A DNA stretch of 64,000 nucleotides from Planctomycetia bacterium (GCA_016191115.1 JACPPG010000020.1:1-64000); one strand, 5' to 3'. Positions 47,596-56,689 are shown, counted from the stretch's first letter. The notes: a model not told the origin generated them from the letters alone. Numbers and translations: made by a program.

Positions 47596-47943
47596 GTGAA
47601 GCTCATTATCGCCATCATTCAGCCGACCAAGCTCGACCCGCTGCGCGAGTCGCTGGTCAAAATCGGCGTCACGCGGATGACGGTGTGCGACGCGCAGGGC
47701 TACGGCCAGCAGCGCGGCCGCACGGCCATGTATCGGGGGCACGAGTACAAGACGAACCTGTTGCGCAAAATCGCGCTCGAGATCATGGTCAACGACGATT
47801 TCGTCGACCGCACCCTCTCGGCCATCACCAGCGTTGCCCGCACCGGTCCCGAGGGGAGCATCGGCGACGGCAAGGTGTTCGTCGTGCCGGCCGAGCGAGT
47901 CGTGCGCATCGACGACGAGCTGGAGGGACCGGAAGCCGTGTGA
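47596..47943 (+). CDS. glnB: P-II family nitrogen regulatory protein
   Basis: A 115-residue trimeric signal protein that senses 2-oxoglutarate, ATP/ADP and (through uridylylation) glutamine. It starts VKLIIAIIQPTKLDPLRESL; the T-loop has GYGQQRGRTAMYRGHEYKTN with Tyr46 and the usual modification Tyr51; the C-terminal segment is VRIDDELEGPEAV. The B-loop reads TGPEGSIGDGK, three residues longer than the usual TGxIGDGK, near the ATP contact. The GTG at 47596 is the natural first codon; the open frame upstream is repeat DNA. No amtB or glnA is adjacent. glnB versus glnK cannot be told from sequence alone. Confidence 0.9.
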   Translation: MKLIIAIIQPTKLDPLRESLVKIGVTRMTVCDAQGYGQQRGRTAMYRGHEYKTNLLRKIALEIMVNDDFVDRTLSAITSVARTGPEGSIGDGKVFVVPAERVVRIDDELEGPEAV

Positions 47944-48056
47944 GCGCTTGCTGAGAGCAAGGGGCCGCTCCGTTCCCACGAGTTGCCATTCGTGGGCTTC
48001 GCGAAGCGAATGCGGCGCTAAGACAGCGGCGCTTCGGTCCCAACGATCCATCAATC

Positions 48057-48416
48057 ATGCCCGCGCTCCTCCTAACCACCGACCTGGCCACGTCCTCAAA
48101 GGTGTCGGCCGCCGCGGCCCGGCAGGGGACCCGGCTGGCGGTGGCGATGAGCGTCGAGGCGCTGTGCGACAAGGCCGCGGCGGAAGGCTTTGACATCGCG
48201 ATCTTGGACCTTAGCGCCGCGGGGCTCGACGTGCGGGCGCTGGTGCGGCGGCTGCGGGCGCTCCCGGCCCCGCCGCGCGCGATCCTGGCCTTCGGCCCGC
48301 ACGTGCACGAATCCCTGCTGGCCGCGGCCCGCGAAGCCGGCTGCGACGCGGTCGTATCGCGCGGCCAATTCCACGCCCAAGTCGATCGCATCCTAGCCGG
48401 CGAAGCCGCCAGCTAA
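48057..48416 (+). CDS. CheY-like (pseudo-)receiver domain protein
   Basis: A 119-residue protein with the alternating beta/alpha pattern of a receiver domain: LLLTTDLATSSKV, FDIAILDLSAAGLDVRALVR (with an Asp where the phosphoacceptor lies), AILAFGPHVHESLLAAAREAG and AVVSRGQF. Two key features are weak: the N-terminal acidic pair is a single TD, and the Lys of the last strand is replaced by Arg (SRG). It may not be phosphorylated by a normal mechanism. No output domain and no histidine kinase nearby. It lies 113 bp after the P-II gene on the same strand, so co-expression with it is possible. Confidence 0.65.
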   Translation: MPALLLTTDLATSSKVSAAAARQGTRLAVAMSVEALCDKAAAEGFDIAILDLSAAGLDVRALVRRLRALPAPPRAILAFGPHVHESLLAAAREAGCDAVVSRGQFHAQVDRILAGEAAS

Positions 48417-48427
48417 AGAGACTGGGG

Positions 48428-48446
48428 GGCGGGCATCTGGCCCGCC
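48428..48446. repeat. GGCGGGC-N5-GCCCGCC hairpin repeat, copy 2
   Basis: Perfect 7-bp arms with a 5-base loop, between the convergent receiver-like gene and the large LamG gene; a possible shared terminator here. Confidence 0.65.
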
Positions 48447-48477
48447 TTGCTCGCGATCGGCAATCTGGCGTGCCCCG

Positions 48478-51400
48478 TCAGAACGGGTACTCCAGCCCTT
48501 GGCCGTCGTTGTACAGGAGGGTCAGCTCGTGGTCGGTGAGGAATCGCTTGGCAAAACCGGCCGCGTCCATCAGCCCCTGCAGGCCGCGACCGCTTGCCCC
48601 CACGCCGCCCACCTTGAACGTCAGGTTGCCCGCATTGATGGCACCGGACAGTTCCGGCGATTCGCCGGGCGTGCCGTTGTCCACTTGCAGGTAGAGCCTG
48701 GCGGCGCTAGAGTCGTAGCGGGCCGCCACGAAGTGCAGGCTTCCCGTATCCTGTGCGAACTGCGGACCAATGAAGATCGTGGTGGCGACTCCAATCCGCA
48801 CGGCGAAGTTCACCGTCCCGTCGAGGATGTACACGCCCCACTCCAGCGCGCTGGCGGCCTCGGGCGCGAGAAAATTGCCGCCCTTGACCCATAGATAGCG
48901 GGCGGCGCTATCCGAGTCGTGGCGTATCCAGCCCCACACCGAGAAGCTGGCATCCGCGCGGAAGACGGCGTCGGTGGACTGGAAGTAATGGTTTTCCATG
49001 GCGATGAACTGGCGCGCGGATCCGACCGTGCCGCCGGCGTTGGTGCCGATCGCGGTCGTGCTCGGCGCAGTCAATCGATGCGCCAGGTCGCGGCCGTTTC
49101 CGGTGGCGTCGACGGCATCGGCGCCGCTCGGCTCGTCCATCTTCCAGAAGGCGCTGGCGTAGCCGTTAATGGTGCCGAAAGGATCGAAGAGCTGCGCGGC
49201 AACCGGCGACGCGTGACGCTTGGCGCCCGTCAGACGCACGGTCGGCAGGCCAGATAGGCCGCTAGGGCTGAACTGCTCGCGGCCGCGGGCCAATACGAGA
49301 ATTTCTTCGATCGGGGTAATCGCCGCCCCGCCGCCGGCCGACAGCGCGAGCGACACGTCGCCGCCCCCCGGATCGCCCGTCGTGCGGCCATCCCAATCGA
49401 GCCGGCCGAGCTCGTTGTAGTCGCCGTCGAGCACCGCCACCGGCAGGGCCAGGTGCGCATTGCCGAGAGTCGCGGCGGGCGTCGAGAGCGTGAGTTGGCT
49501 GATGCCGTCATCCATGCGGAAGAACACGTCCGCCGCGCCAAACGTCCGCTCGACCGTCATGTCACGGTTTTCGTTCAGCTCGACGACCAGGCCGTCCATG
49601 TCCGTCTTGGGAGAGACCCACAACAACTGCTGCTGACCTTGGATGAACACGCGGAAAATGCCCGCGTCGCCGGAGGCGAAGTTGAGCGTAGCGGAATAGA
49701 TCGCCGAGCCGCTGGCGAGCGTCGTCGTAGTAACGGTGTCATCCGGCGCCAAGCTTACCGCGCGAACATTGGTGAATGGCAGTTCCGGGCCATTGAGGTT
49801 GCTGCTTTTGAAGTACAGCTTGAGATGCCCCTCGGAGCCCGCCGACTTGCTCACGAACAGTGTCATCTGCGAGAGCCACGGCGACTTGCTGACGGGGCGC
49901 GAGGCAAAGAAGGGGAAGCTGCCGGCCCACGTTAGCGTCGGCCAGCCCGCGTCCTTAAGCGACCCGAGGATGTACAGCCCGCCGCGGATGTCGATCACCG
50001 CCTGCAAGCCTTGCGTCGCGTGGTATCCGATGTACGGGCCGGACGACTGAACGGTGCGGGCCTCGCGCGCCAGTTGCTCGACCGGTTGCCGCAGGTAGTC
50101 GGCGTCGCCGGTCAGGCGGTAGGCGACCTCGTTGGCGACGACGCTGAGGTTGGCGACGTTTGCCGGAAAGCCCGCCTTGTCCGTCAACGATGCGTCGTCG
50201 GTCACGGTCCAGTCCTGCGAGGCGTAGTTGCTGGCCGGGTTGGTCGAGAAATTTTCCACTTGCTGCCGCAGCGCATCGGCCCAATCGTCATTCCCCGTAA
50301 CGCGCCACAAATAGCGCAACCCGTCGAAGAACAGTCCGTGGAAGGGGTTGTTGGAGAACAGGTGATTGTCGGCGGCGTCCTGCGTGAGCCCATCTGCCTG
50401 CACCAGCGTGAAGAGTGTCGCCCAGTTGGTCATGGCGCTCAAGTAGCCGGCGTTTCCGGTGTATTCGTAGTATGCCAGCTTGGGCGCGAGGGAACCGTAC
50501 TGGCTGCGCGTAACTGCGTTGTGCGCGTAGCTGCCGAGCGTGCCTGGATCGCCATAGCCGGCCGCCGCCCGCTCGTCGGCCTTCATTTGCAGACAGACCG
50601 CGGCCGGCTCGTAGCCGGTCAGCAGCCAGTACATGAGGAGATGCTGCGGGTGGTCGTCGAAGGCGTCTCCGTAGGCGTTTGTGACCCCCCACGGCACCGT
50701 ATGATAGACGTTCGAGCGGCCGGCGATTTTCGCGAAACTGACGCTCGCGGTTTGCGACACGTTCACCAGCCCCACGTCCATGTAAGCCCGGCTGACGCGA
50801 ATGCCTTCTTCCAGAAAGAACCGCACGCCGCTGCGGTACAGTTGCAGCCAGAACAGCTCGGCCTCGTTGTGTCCGTTGTTGTTCCACTCGCGAAACGAGC
50901 CGTTCTGAAACAGCCGCATCTGCCCGAAGTGCCACTCGTCGTAGTCCAGGAAATCCGCGTCGCGCCGCGCGAGGTAGCGGAGCATGTTTTCCAGGGCGGT
51001 CTCGACCGCGCTGTAGGCGGCCGGCGTGCTGGATCGAGCGCTGAGCCCGTAGGCGTAGTCGGTGCCGCAGGCGTAGCCGGGGCTCGCTACACAGCAGGGC
51101 GGTCGCTGCACCAGGTCGTTGGCCAGAACATCGACGCTCGAACCCTGCGATGGCCACAGCCAGATTTCATGCGTCCGCGCTACGCCAAACGGGTTGGCTT
51201 CGCCCTGGTCGATCAGATTCTCCTTGCGGTAGGTGGCGTGGCCGCTCGCGTTTAGCCAACGCGGATCGACGCGCGCCTCCTCGCGCATGGGCATCGGCGT
51301 CGAGCCCCCCCACAGACGGACCTTCGTGTACGTGGGGTAGATGTCGAACTGTTTCGGGTACGAGATCGGGTCCTTGAGCGCGACGCACAAAGACCGCGTT

Positions 51401-52749
51401 GCCCCCGCGGCCTTCATCAGGCCCGACAGCCGGACCGCTGTGACCGGCGCGCCGACGCCTGGCACAATCGAGGCGAGCTGCTGGTCGGGATCGTAGCTCG
51501 TCTGCTGCGCGACGACGCCGAGCGATGGGTCGAAAGCATTGGCGGCGCCGGCGCTACTGTCGCCGGTCCAGACGGTAGAGGTGGTGGCGGTTTGCGCAAG
51601 GTTCAGCTTGAGCCCGTACTCGGCGAGCACCGGCTTTTGCTGCATGAGGTAGCTCGCGTATCCGGCGGGCGGCGCGCCGACGAAATTGATGGGGCTGGCG
51701 TTGTTTTGCGCGTCGGCGAGCGTGCGATGCAAGGTGAGCGTTGTGCCACTAGCCGCCCGCGCGTAGTAAGTGGTGGTGCGGTTCAGGGCGGTTCCCGACA
51801 CGGCTGGCAGGTTCGTGCCTGACGCATCGTTGTACTCGTCCAGGTCGTCCACTCCAGTAGACGGCACCGGGTGGGTGTACGCGAACCGCACTTCGTCGCC
51901 GGTTTGCCAGCCGTGCGCGACGGCCGTTCCCGCCTCGGTTATCAAGCCGACCACGGTGGTGCAGACGGTGCCACCGGTCGGCGTGGTCACGCGGAGAGTG
52001 AGGTTTTGGTCCCACAGCAAGCGGTGGTAGACGCGGACAAACGGCGAGTTGGCCCAGGCGGCGATCCACACCTGGTAGCGGAGCATCTGCCGGCCGCCGG
52101 AAACCTTGTATTTGCCGTCCACCCGCAATACGGCCTTGATCGGGCCATCCTTTTCCACCGTGACGCTATCGACGACCGAGCTGGCGTCGTAGACGTTCCC
52201 ATCCGTGTCCTTCCAGTATGCCTGCGAGCTACTGACCAGGTTCGTTGCCCCGGCGTCGAACGACTCGAACAGGTTGAGAGCCGTCTTGCTGATCGTGAAC
52301 GTTACTTCGCCCGTGTCGACGGTGATCGAGCCACTATCCTCCGTGACCGATACAGCCGTCGCCGGCGCCGGGTTGGCGACGTCCGTTCGCAGCGCGCGGC
52401 GCGGCACGGCGCCCCCGCCCAACGGCGCGAGGAAATCGCAGTGGGCCCACGAAATTCCGCCGTCGCCGAATCGCCAGTCGAGCGCGGCCGCGAACTGCGT
52501 CGGATGCGCCATCTGGCCGTCGCAAATCGAAAGATCGGCCACCGTGTCGCGGCTGCCGTTGGCGAACGGCACGCCGATCGTGATGGGCCAAAGGAGCGTG
52601 CCGGCAGGCCGATCGGCCGGCTCGTCGAACTGTAGCGCCGCGAGCGCCTCGCCGGAAGAGCCGTCCTGCACCACGCGGCTATAGTCCGTGGAGTTGCCGT
52701 CAAGGATCCGGGAATAATCGGTCGAGTTGCCGTCAAGGATTGTGGGCAT
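48478..52749 (-). CDS. Phage-tail-like large protein: PcRGLX/YetA-like lyase domains and C-terminal LamG
   Basis: A 1423-residue protein without a signal peptide. Residues 4-25 contain a tandem ILDGNSTDYSR repeat. Then a beta-rich region (about 35-200; TLLWPITIGVPFANGSRD, WRFGDGGISWAHCDF) resembles the N-domain of the exo-rhamnogalacturonan lyase (PcRGLX/YetA-like) family, and about 600-960 matches its helical-barrel part (DDHPQHLLMYWLLTGYEPA, YGDPGTLGSYAHNAV). About residues 1190-1423 form a LamG/concanavalin-like domain ending LTLLYNDGQGLEYPF. With the tail-fibre-like gene upstream it looks like a virion-type spike that grips or cuts polysaccharide. Lyase activity is inference. Confidence 0.75.
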   Translation of the reverse strand: MPTILDGNSTDYSRILDGNSTDYSRVVQDGSSGEALAALQFDEPADRPAGTLLWPITIGVPFANGSRDTVADLSICDGQMAHPTQFAAALDWRFGDGGISWAHCDFLAPLGGGAVPRRALRTDVANPAPATAVSVTEDSGSITVDTGEVTFTISKTALNLFESFDAGATNLVSSSQAYWKDTDGNVYDASSVVDSVTVEKDGPIKAVLRVDGKYKVSGGRQMLRYQVWIAAWANSPFVRVYHRLLWDQNLTLRVTTPTGGTVCTTVVGLITEAGTAVAHGWQTGDEVRFAYTHPVPSTGVDDLDEYNDASGTNLPAVSGTALNRTTTYYARAASGTTLTLHRTLADAQNNASPINFVGAPPAGYASYLMQQKPVLAEYGLKLNLAQTATTSTVWTGDSSAGAANAFDPSLGVVAQQTSYDPDQQLASIVPGVGAPVTAVRLSGLMKAAGATRSLCVALKDPISYPKQFDIYPTYTKVRLWGGSTPMPMREEARVDPRWLNASGHATYRKENLIDQGEANPFGVARTHEIWLWPSQGSSVDVLANDLVQRPPCCVASPGYACGTDYAYGLSARSSTPAAYSAVETALENMLRYLARRDADFLDYDEWHFGQMRLFQNGSFREWNNNGHNEAELFWLQLYRSGVRFFLEEGIRVSRAYMDVGLVNVSQTASVSFAKIAGRSNVYHTVPWGVTNAYGDAFDDHPQHLLMYWLLTGYEPAAVCLQMKADERAAAGYGDPGTLGSYAHNAVTRSQYGSLAPKLAYYEYTGNAGYLSAMTNWATLFTLVQADGLTQDAADNHLFSNNPFHGLFFDGLRYLWRVTGNDDWADALRQQVENFSTNPASNYASQDWTVTDDASLTDKAGFPANVANLSVVANEVAYRLTGDADYLRQPVEQLAREARTVQSSGPYIGYHATQGLQAVIDIRGGLYILGSLKDAGWPTLTWAGSFPFFASRPVSKSPWLSQMTLFVSKSAGSEGHLKLYFKSSNLNGPELPFTNVRAVSLAPDDTVTTTTLASGSAIYSATLNFASGDAGIFRVFIQGQQQLLWVSPKTDMDGLVVELNENRDMTVERTFGAADVFFRMDDGISQLTLSTPAATLGNAHLALPVAVLDGDYNELGRLDWDGRTTGDPGGGDVSLALSAGGGAAITPIEEILVLARGREQFSPSGLSGLPTVRLTGAKRHASPVAAQLFDPFGTINGYASAFWKMDEPSGADAVDATGNGRDLAHRLTAPSTTAIGTNAGGTVGSARQFIAMENHYFQSTDAVFRADASFSVWGWIRHDSDSAARYLWVKGGNFLAPEAASALEWGVYILDGTVNFAVRIGVATTIFIGPQFAQDTGSLHFVAARYDSSAARLYLQVDNGTPGESPELSGAINAGNLTFKVGGVGASGRGLQGLMDAAGFAKRFLTDHELTLLYNDGQGLEYPF

Positions 52750-52936
52750 GGTTCGTCATTCCATGAGAGAGCGCGGGGCATGCCGCAATCGACACCGTTG
52801 CCGGACAGCCCGACCGGACGCCCGCTGCCAGCACAAGTGCCGTAACCGTCAAGTGGAATTCCGCCGGAAGACGCGCCGCCACAGCCCCAGGTGGTTTTCA
52901 CACCCGCGGGCGAGCGACGCGTCCTTGGCGCCTCGA

Positions 52937-54160
52937 TCATTTGCGGATGTAAGTGAGCCACACCGCGTAGAGGAACAGGAATTCATTGTTGTGCGTCGCA
53001 GGTGTCAGGCGAAGCCAGAACATTTTGGGAGTGTCTGGGATATCGCTCGCGGCAATCGTTGCCGTCCGTTCCGCGATCGTCGTCCCTTGCGTGGCGGACA
53101 CGGTGTCGTTGTACTGAGTGCCGCCGTCCCACTTTGTCGCCAGCGCGATCGTGGGGTTGTCCGTGGCCGCTGACATATTCGTCAGCACGTGCAACGTGGC
53201 ATCTTGCGTCCCGTCGAAATCGGGCGGTAGCGGTACGGACGCCTGAATCGCAAGCACGTTCGTGCCAGGCCACTGGATTTTCTGGATCGAGGCAGCCGAG
53301 CCGACGAAATGAAGATTGTCACCGGCGGCATCGAAAAATGGCGTTGGGATGGGGATTAAATCGCCGTTGGCGGACTCGACATACCGAAAGAGTCCCAACG
53401 GCAGAGGGATAAAGCCCGTCTGTCCAGCGAGATCGGCCTTCACCCGATGTCCGCCAGTGTGTCCGTCTCCGTAGCGCAGTTTGCCGGTGTCGGTTTCCAG
53501 CGCGATCTCGCGGCTGAGCAGTGTCATCCCGTCGAGATTGCTGGCCGTGTCCCCCTTGACCAGGATCGGCAGCGTCAGGTTGCCGTCGCCGTCGAGGCCC
53601 GCCACGCCGTTGGCCACGTTGATCGGCACGCCCAGCGTGCTGCGCATGGTCTCGGCGCTCGTGTCGTCGAGCAAGTCGCGCGCGGCCGGCGTGAACGGCG
53701 TAACGGCGGCAGCGCCGGGGCCAGTGAAATAAGGCAGCTTGTCGGCGGCCGAGGTGACGCTGGAAAGCGCCGTCAACTCGCCGTCGAGCGGCTGGAACTG
53801 CCCCTGCGGCGCTAGCTCGGCCCACTCGATGGCCGTCGAGTCGATCGTTCCGCCCGCCTCGGACGCGCACACAAAGCCCGTGTCGCCGTGGGCCGTGCCC
53901 TGCTCGACGAACGTGAAGGCGTCAGGAATCTCGGACCAAGCATCCATGTCGGTCGCGCGGCTCCAGGCGCCCGAGGCGGCGACGTAGATGCCGTTCTGCG
54001 CGGCGTTGCCCTGGTCTTTCACAAGGACGCGGTCGCCGGCGGCGATCGACACGTGGTCAATCGGTTGCGCGCCGGAGAGCGTAATGTTGGCGGTCGTAGC
54101 GGCCTTGCAGGAGGGCTTGATGTTGCTGGCGGAAAGTTTCCGGAGAATGGCGAATTTCAT
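52937..54160 (-). CDS. Phage tail-fibre-like protein
   Basis: A 407-residue protein. Residues 20-75 (TANITLSGAQPIDHVSIAAG, VLVKDQGNAAQNGIYVAASG, SRATDMDAW) match a segment common in phage tail fibres and baseplate-associated proteins, and LDGELTALSSVTSAADKLPY followed by FTPAARDLLDDTSAETMRS is another such segment. The rest is Gly/Thr-rich beta structure; no chaperone or collar gene is nearby. Start 54160 is chosen where the family sequence begins; the open frame upstream is not homologous. Transcribed just ahead of the LamG protein with a 187-bp gap, so they may act together. Phage origin is inferred from sequence resemblance. Confidence 0.8.
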   Translation of the reverse strand: MKFAILRKLSASNIKPSCKAATTANITLSGAQPIDHVSIAAGDRVLVKDQGNAAQNGIYVAASGAWSRATDMDAWSEIPDAFTFVEQGTAHGDTGFVCASEAGGTIDSTAIEWAELAPQGQFQPLDGELTALSSVTSAADKLPYFTGPGAAAVTPFTPAARDLLDDTSAETMRSTLGVPINVANGVAGLDGDGNLTLPILVKGDTASNLDGMTLLSREIALETDTGKLRYGDGHTGGHRVKADLAGQTGFIPLPLGLFRYVESANGDLIPIPTPFFDAAGDNLHFVGSAASIQKIQWPGTNVLAIQASVPLPPDFDGTQDATLHVLTNMSAATDNPTIALATKWDGGTQYNDTVSATQGTTIAERTATIAASDIPDTPKMFWLRLTPATHNNEFLFLYAVWLTYIRK

Positions 54161-54413
54161 GTGAGGAGTCTGCCTTTGCGTAGTTGGACCTTGGCGCAGG
54201 GGCACACCCGGCCCTTGCGGTTCGTGGCGCCGAACGGTCGCGACGAGGCATGCGATTTTGTCGGTCGCGCGTCTCGGCGTCGGCGTTTGAGAATCACTTC
54301 GCGAAAGCGAATACGCCGATCATAGAGAAACTTCCCGCTCAGTAAAGCCACGAATTGGCCACCCCTCGCGCGGCGGGAAAGAGACATCGGCGCCAGAACG
54401 CCCGCGCGCGATC

Positions 54414-54431
54414 ATAGGGTATTAACCCTAT
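54414..54431. promoter_or_regulatory. Perfect AT-rich palindrome, possible operator
   Basis: ATAGGGTATTAACCCTAT: 7-bp arms with a 4-base centre, about 255 bp upstream of the tail-fibre-like gene. Shape and size fit a dimeric repressor site, but no second copy was seen and the distance is large. Confidence 0.35.
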
Positions 54432-54478
54432 AGAGCCGTGTCGCGCGACAAGCGAGCGTGCCGCGAGGCTCCGTGGGG

Positions 54479-54497
54479 GGCGGGCATCCTGCCCGCC
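54479..54497. repeat. GGCGGGC-N5-GCCCGCC hairpin repeat, copy 3
   Basis: Perfect 7-bp arms with loop ATCCT, close to 48428-48446 (loop ATCTG). Confidence 0.65.
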
Positions 54498-54644
54498 TTC
54501 GTCGGCGCGGCGGCGCCGAGAACGGCGGGCCGCGCGATCCGCGGAGCAATCCGAACGACGGCGATCCGTCGAACGCCGGTCGCGGATGGGGTGCGCGGAA
54601 GGCGCGGAACGCGCCGCCCAAAACCACGGAAGGCGGGCCCCCCT

Positions 54645-55919
54645 TTACTCGTCGTCGGCGGCTTCGGCGGCCAGCTCGTCGGTGGCCGACGGCTCCGCCA
54701 CGGTCGGCACGCCCGCCGCGTCGGGGGCCAAGGGAGGCAGGCCGAACTTTTCCGGCTGCTCTTCGATGAACACTTCGTCGATCTCCGTGCCGTCGACCGA
54801 CTGACGCATGAGATAGTAGATGATCGTTGCGGCGCTAAAGAAGAACGTGTACGGGAAGCTCGTTGCCAATAGCGTCACGAAACCATCCCAGAACGCGAAC
54901 AGCCTGGCCGCCACGGGAGCGTCGTCCGGCAGCGTGTCCGGCAAGTTGAGCGCCGCGCTACCGGCTCCCCAGCTCACGGCCCATGCCGTGAGGTACTGCA
55001 CGCCGTAAGCAAAAGCGTACACAAGTTTCCAACCGATCGCCCCCAGCAGCAGTGCCAACAGGGCCAAAAAGAGGTAGTACAGCAACCGCTGAAAGACGTA
55101 CGAATAGGAGCGGCTCAAGGCATCGAAGCTGTCGGTCCCTTCGGTGCTGATCGTGGGCCACATAAGCGGCCAGCCGAACAGCAGGCCCGCCAGAGAGACC
55201 GTCATCAACAGGCCCACGAGCAGAAACAGCGGCCACACGAGCGCGATCGCAGCCAGGCCGGCGCCTCCCAACTGACCCACCAGTCCCACGAGCGCCACGG
55301 GCACGATCAGCAGGAGGACGCCGAACAAGGGGTAAAGCGGGGCTGCGAAGTACGACCAGTAGCGGGCGCCAACGTGGCGGAACGCGGCGCGCAAGCTGCC
55401 GCGCTCGCCGCGACCGACGTTAAGGCTCACCAGGCGGGTGATCACCCCGCCGGCGAACGCCCAGATCAAAGCGGTCCATAATCCGGCGAGCAGGACAAAC
55501 GCCAAACCTGGCAGCGACCGTTCCTTGTCCCGATCCTTGCCGAAGAGGTCAAAAAACGGCCGGCTGAGATTCATCCACGACCCCAGCACGGGATGATCGA
55601 GTCCGACGGCTGGGTAAATCCCACGGCGCTCGTTTTCCGGCCCCCACGGGCCAGGCGGGCCCGCGGAGTCAGACGAGGGGATGGGCGCGGCCCACGGCCA
55701 GACGGCATAGGAGGCCATCCACTCCTTCCGCGGCGAATCGGTTGGTCCGCCAAGAAAGTAGGCCAGCGCCGCGAACCCGCTTGTGGTCAGCAAAAGCGCG
55801 GCCGCTGCCAGGACCAAGAGTCGCGGTTGAATTGCCAGCCGGAGGGCGCGGCCAAGCAGAATCCACGGGAACACCTCGCCCCACGCGACTCGCCGCAGGG
55901 TGCCGCGATCCTCAGACAT
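54645..55919 (-). CDS. Polytopic membrane protein of unknown function
   Basis: A 424-residue protein with about six hydrophobic spans (near 33-55, 140-165, 195-250 as two spans, 270-300 and 350-370), short hydrophilic loops and an acidic C-terminal tail (EEQPEKFG ... ELAAEAADDE). I do not recognise a named domain; the pattern resembles a planctomycete-conserved membrane protein. No conserved catalytic residues stand out. It lies just before the chaperone cluster region on the same strand but is separated from yacG by about 230 bp, so an operon link is doubtful. Confidence 0.75.
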   Translation of the reverse strand: MSEDRGTLRRVAWGEVFPWILLGRALRLAIQPRLLVLAAAALLLTTSGFAALAYFLGGPTDSPRKEWMASYAVWPWAAPIPSSDSAGPPGPWGPENERRGIYPAVGLDHPVLGSWMNLSRPFFDLFGKDRDKERSLPGLAFVLLAGLWTALIWAFAGGVITRLVSLNVGRGERGSLRAAFRHVGARYWSYFAAPLYPLFGVLLLIVPVALVGLVGQLGGAGLAAIALVWPLFLLVGLLMTVSLAGLLFGWPLMWPTISTEGTDSFDALSRSYSYVFQRLLYYLFLALLALLLGAIGWKLVYAFAYGVQYLTAWAVSWGAGSAALNLPDTLPDDAPVAARLFAFWDGFVTLLATSFPYTFFFSAATIIYYLMRQSVDGTEIDEVFIEEQPEKFGLPPLAPDAAGVPTVAEPSATDELAAEAADDE

Positions 55920-56146
55920 GCGTGCGGCTCCAGAACGGGTGCGATTCCACTAGACGTGCAAGTTCAGGGATTATAAGGAAAGCGGGTAATCCTGCAATAA
56001 CATATCCTGCCGCACCCCCGCACCCCGCGCTGCGCCTGCGACCCACCCACACAAGCCTAGCACGTGCGGCGAGTCGCTGGCATGCGAAGATATGGCGCGA
56101 GACGGCTGACGCACGATTTGTCCGCAGTCGCCCCGGCCGCTAGTGG

Positions 56147-56323
56147 TCAGTCGTCGTCCGGCTCCGCCGGCGGCTGCTGCTCCGGCTCGTACGGCAGTCC
56201 GTAGCCCTCGTCCAGCCATCGCCCCAAGTCGATCCGCCGGCAGCGCTCGCTGCAGAACGGCAGGGCCTTCGATTCGCTCGATTCAAACGGCGTATCGCAG
56301 ACGGGGCAGCGCAACTCGGCCAT
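56147..56323 (-). CDS. yacG: DNA gyrase inhibitor YacG (zinc-binding)
   Basis: A 58-residue zinc protein: CPVCDTPF and CSERCRRIDLGRWLDEGY give the CxxC...CxxxC ligands and the signature of YacG, which binds GyrB and inhibits gyrase in E. coli. The acidic tail (PEQQPPAEPDDD) is usual. An in-frame GTG four codons earlier (56335) is an alternative start. It is last in the chaperone cluster, 39 bp after fmdB. Confidence 0.93.
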   Translation of the reverse strand: MAELRCPVCDTPFESSESKALPFCSERCRRIDLGRWLDEGYGLPYEPEQQPPAEPDDD

Positions 56324-56362
56324 CGCAGAATCCACTGTCGGGCATCAGGCAAGTGCCCGCGC

Positions 56363-56689
56363 TCAATCGTCCGACTTTGACTTTTTCGACCGCTCGCCGC
56401 CGGACGACTTGTCGCCGGCGCTCGCCTTGCCCTCCGACGGTTTTCCATCGGAGCTTTTGCCGTCGCTTGCCGGCTTGTCGGCGGCGGCGCTCTTCTTGTA
56501 CGCCTCGCTCCGATAGTCGGTCTGGTAAAAGCCTGACCCCTTGAACATCACCGCGGCGCCGGGACCGATCAAACGGCGGAGCTTCGATTTGCGGCACTTC
56601 GGGCACTTCCGCTTCACGGCCTCGGTGATGCCTTGGAACAGTTCAAAGCTGTGGCCGCACCCGTCGCACACGTAGTCGTAAGTCGGCAT
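56363..56689 (-). CDS. FmdB family zinc-ribbon protein with low-complexity tail
   Basis: A 108-residue protein. MPTYDYVCDGCGHSFELFQG and CPKCRKSKLRRLIGPGAAV carry the two CxxC pairs of the FmdB zinc ribbon, a family once linked to control of formamidase genes but of uncertain general role. After residue 65 it is a Lys/Ser/Asp-rich disordered tail (KSSDGKPSEGKASAGDKSS) with repeated DGKxS units. The ATG at 56689 begins exactly at the domain. It follows grpE by 167 bp and precedes yacG on the same strand. Confidence 0.92.
   Translation of the reverse strand: MPTYDYVCDGCGHSFELFQGITEAVKRKCPKCRKSKLRRLIGPGAAVMFKGSGFYQTDYRSEAYKKSAAADKPASDGKSSDGKPSEGKASAGDKSSGGERSKKSKSDD

Larger units (their letters stand above)
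54161..54644. other. Intergenic region upstream of the tail-fibre-like gene
   Basis: No gene seen. Contains the perfect palindrome at 54414-54431 and hairpin repeat copy 3 at 54479-54497. The promoter of the tail-fibre-like gene should lie here, but no convincing -10/-35 pair was found. Confidence 0.5.
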
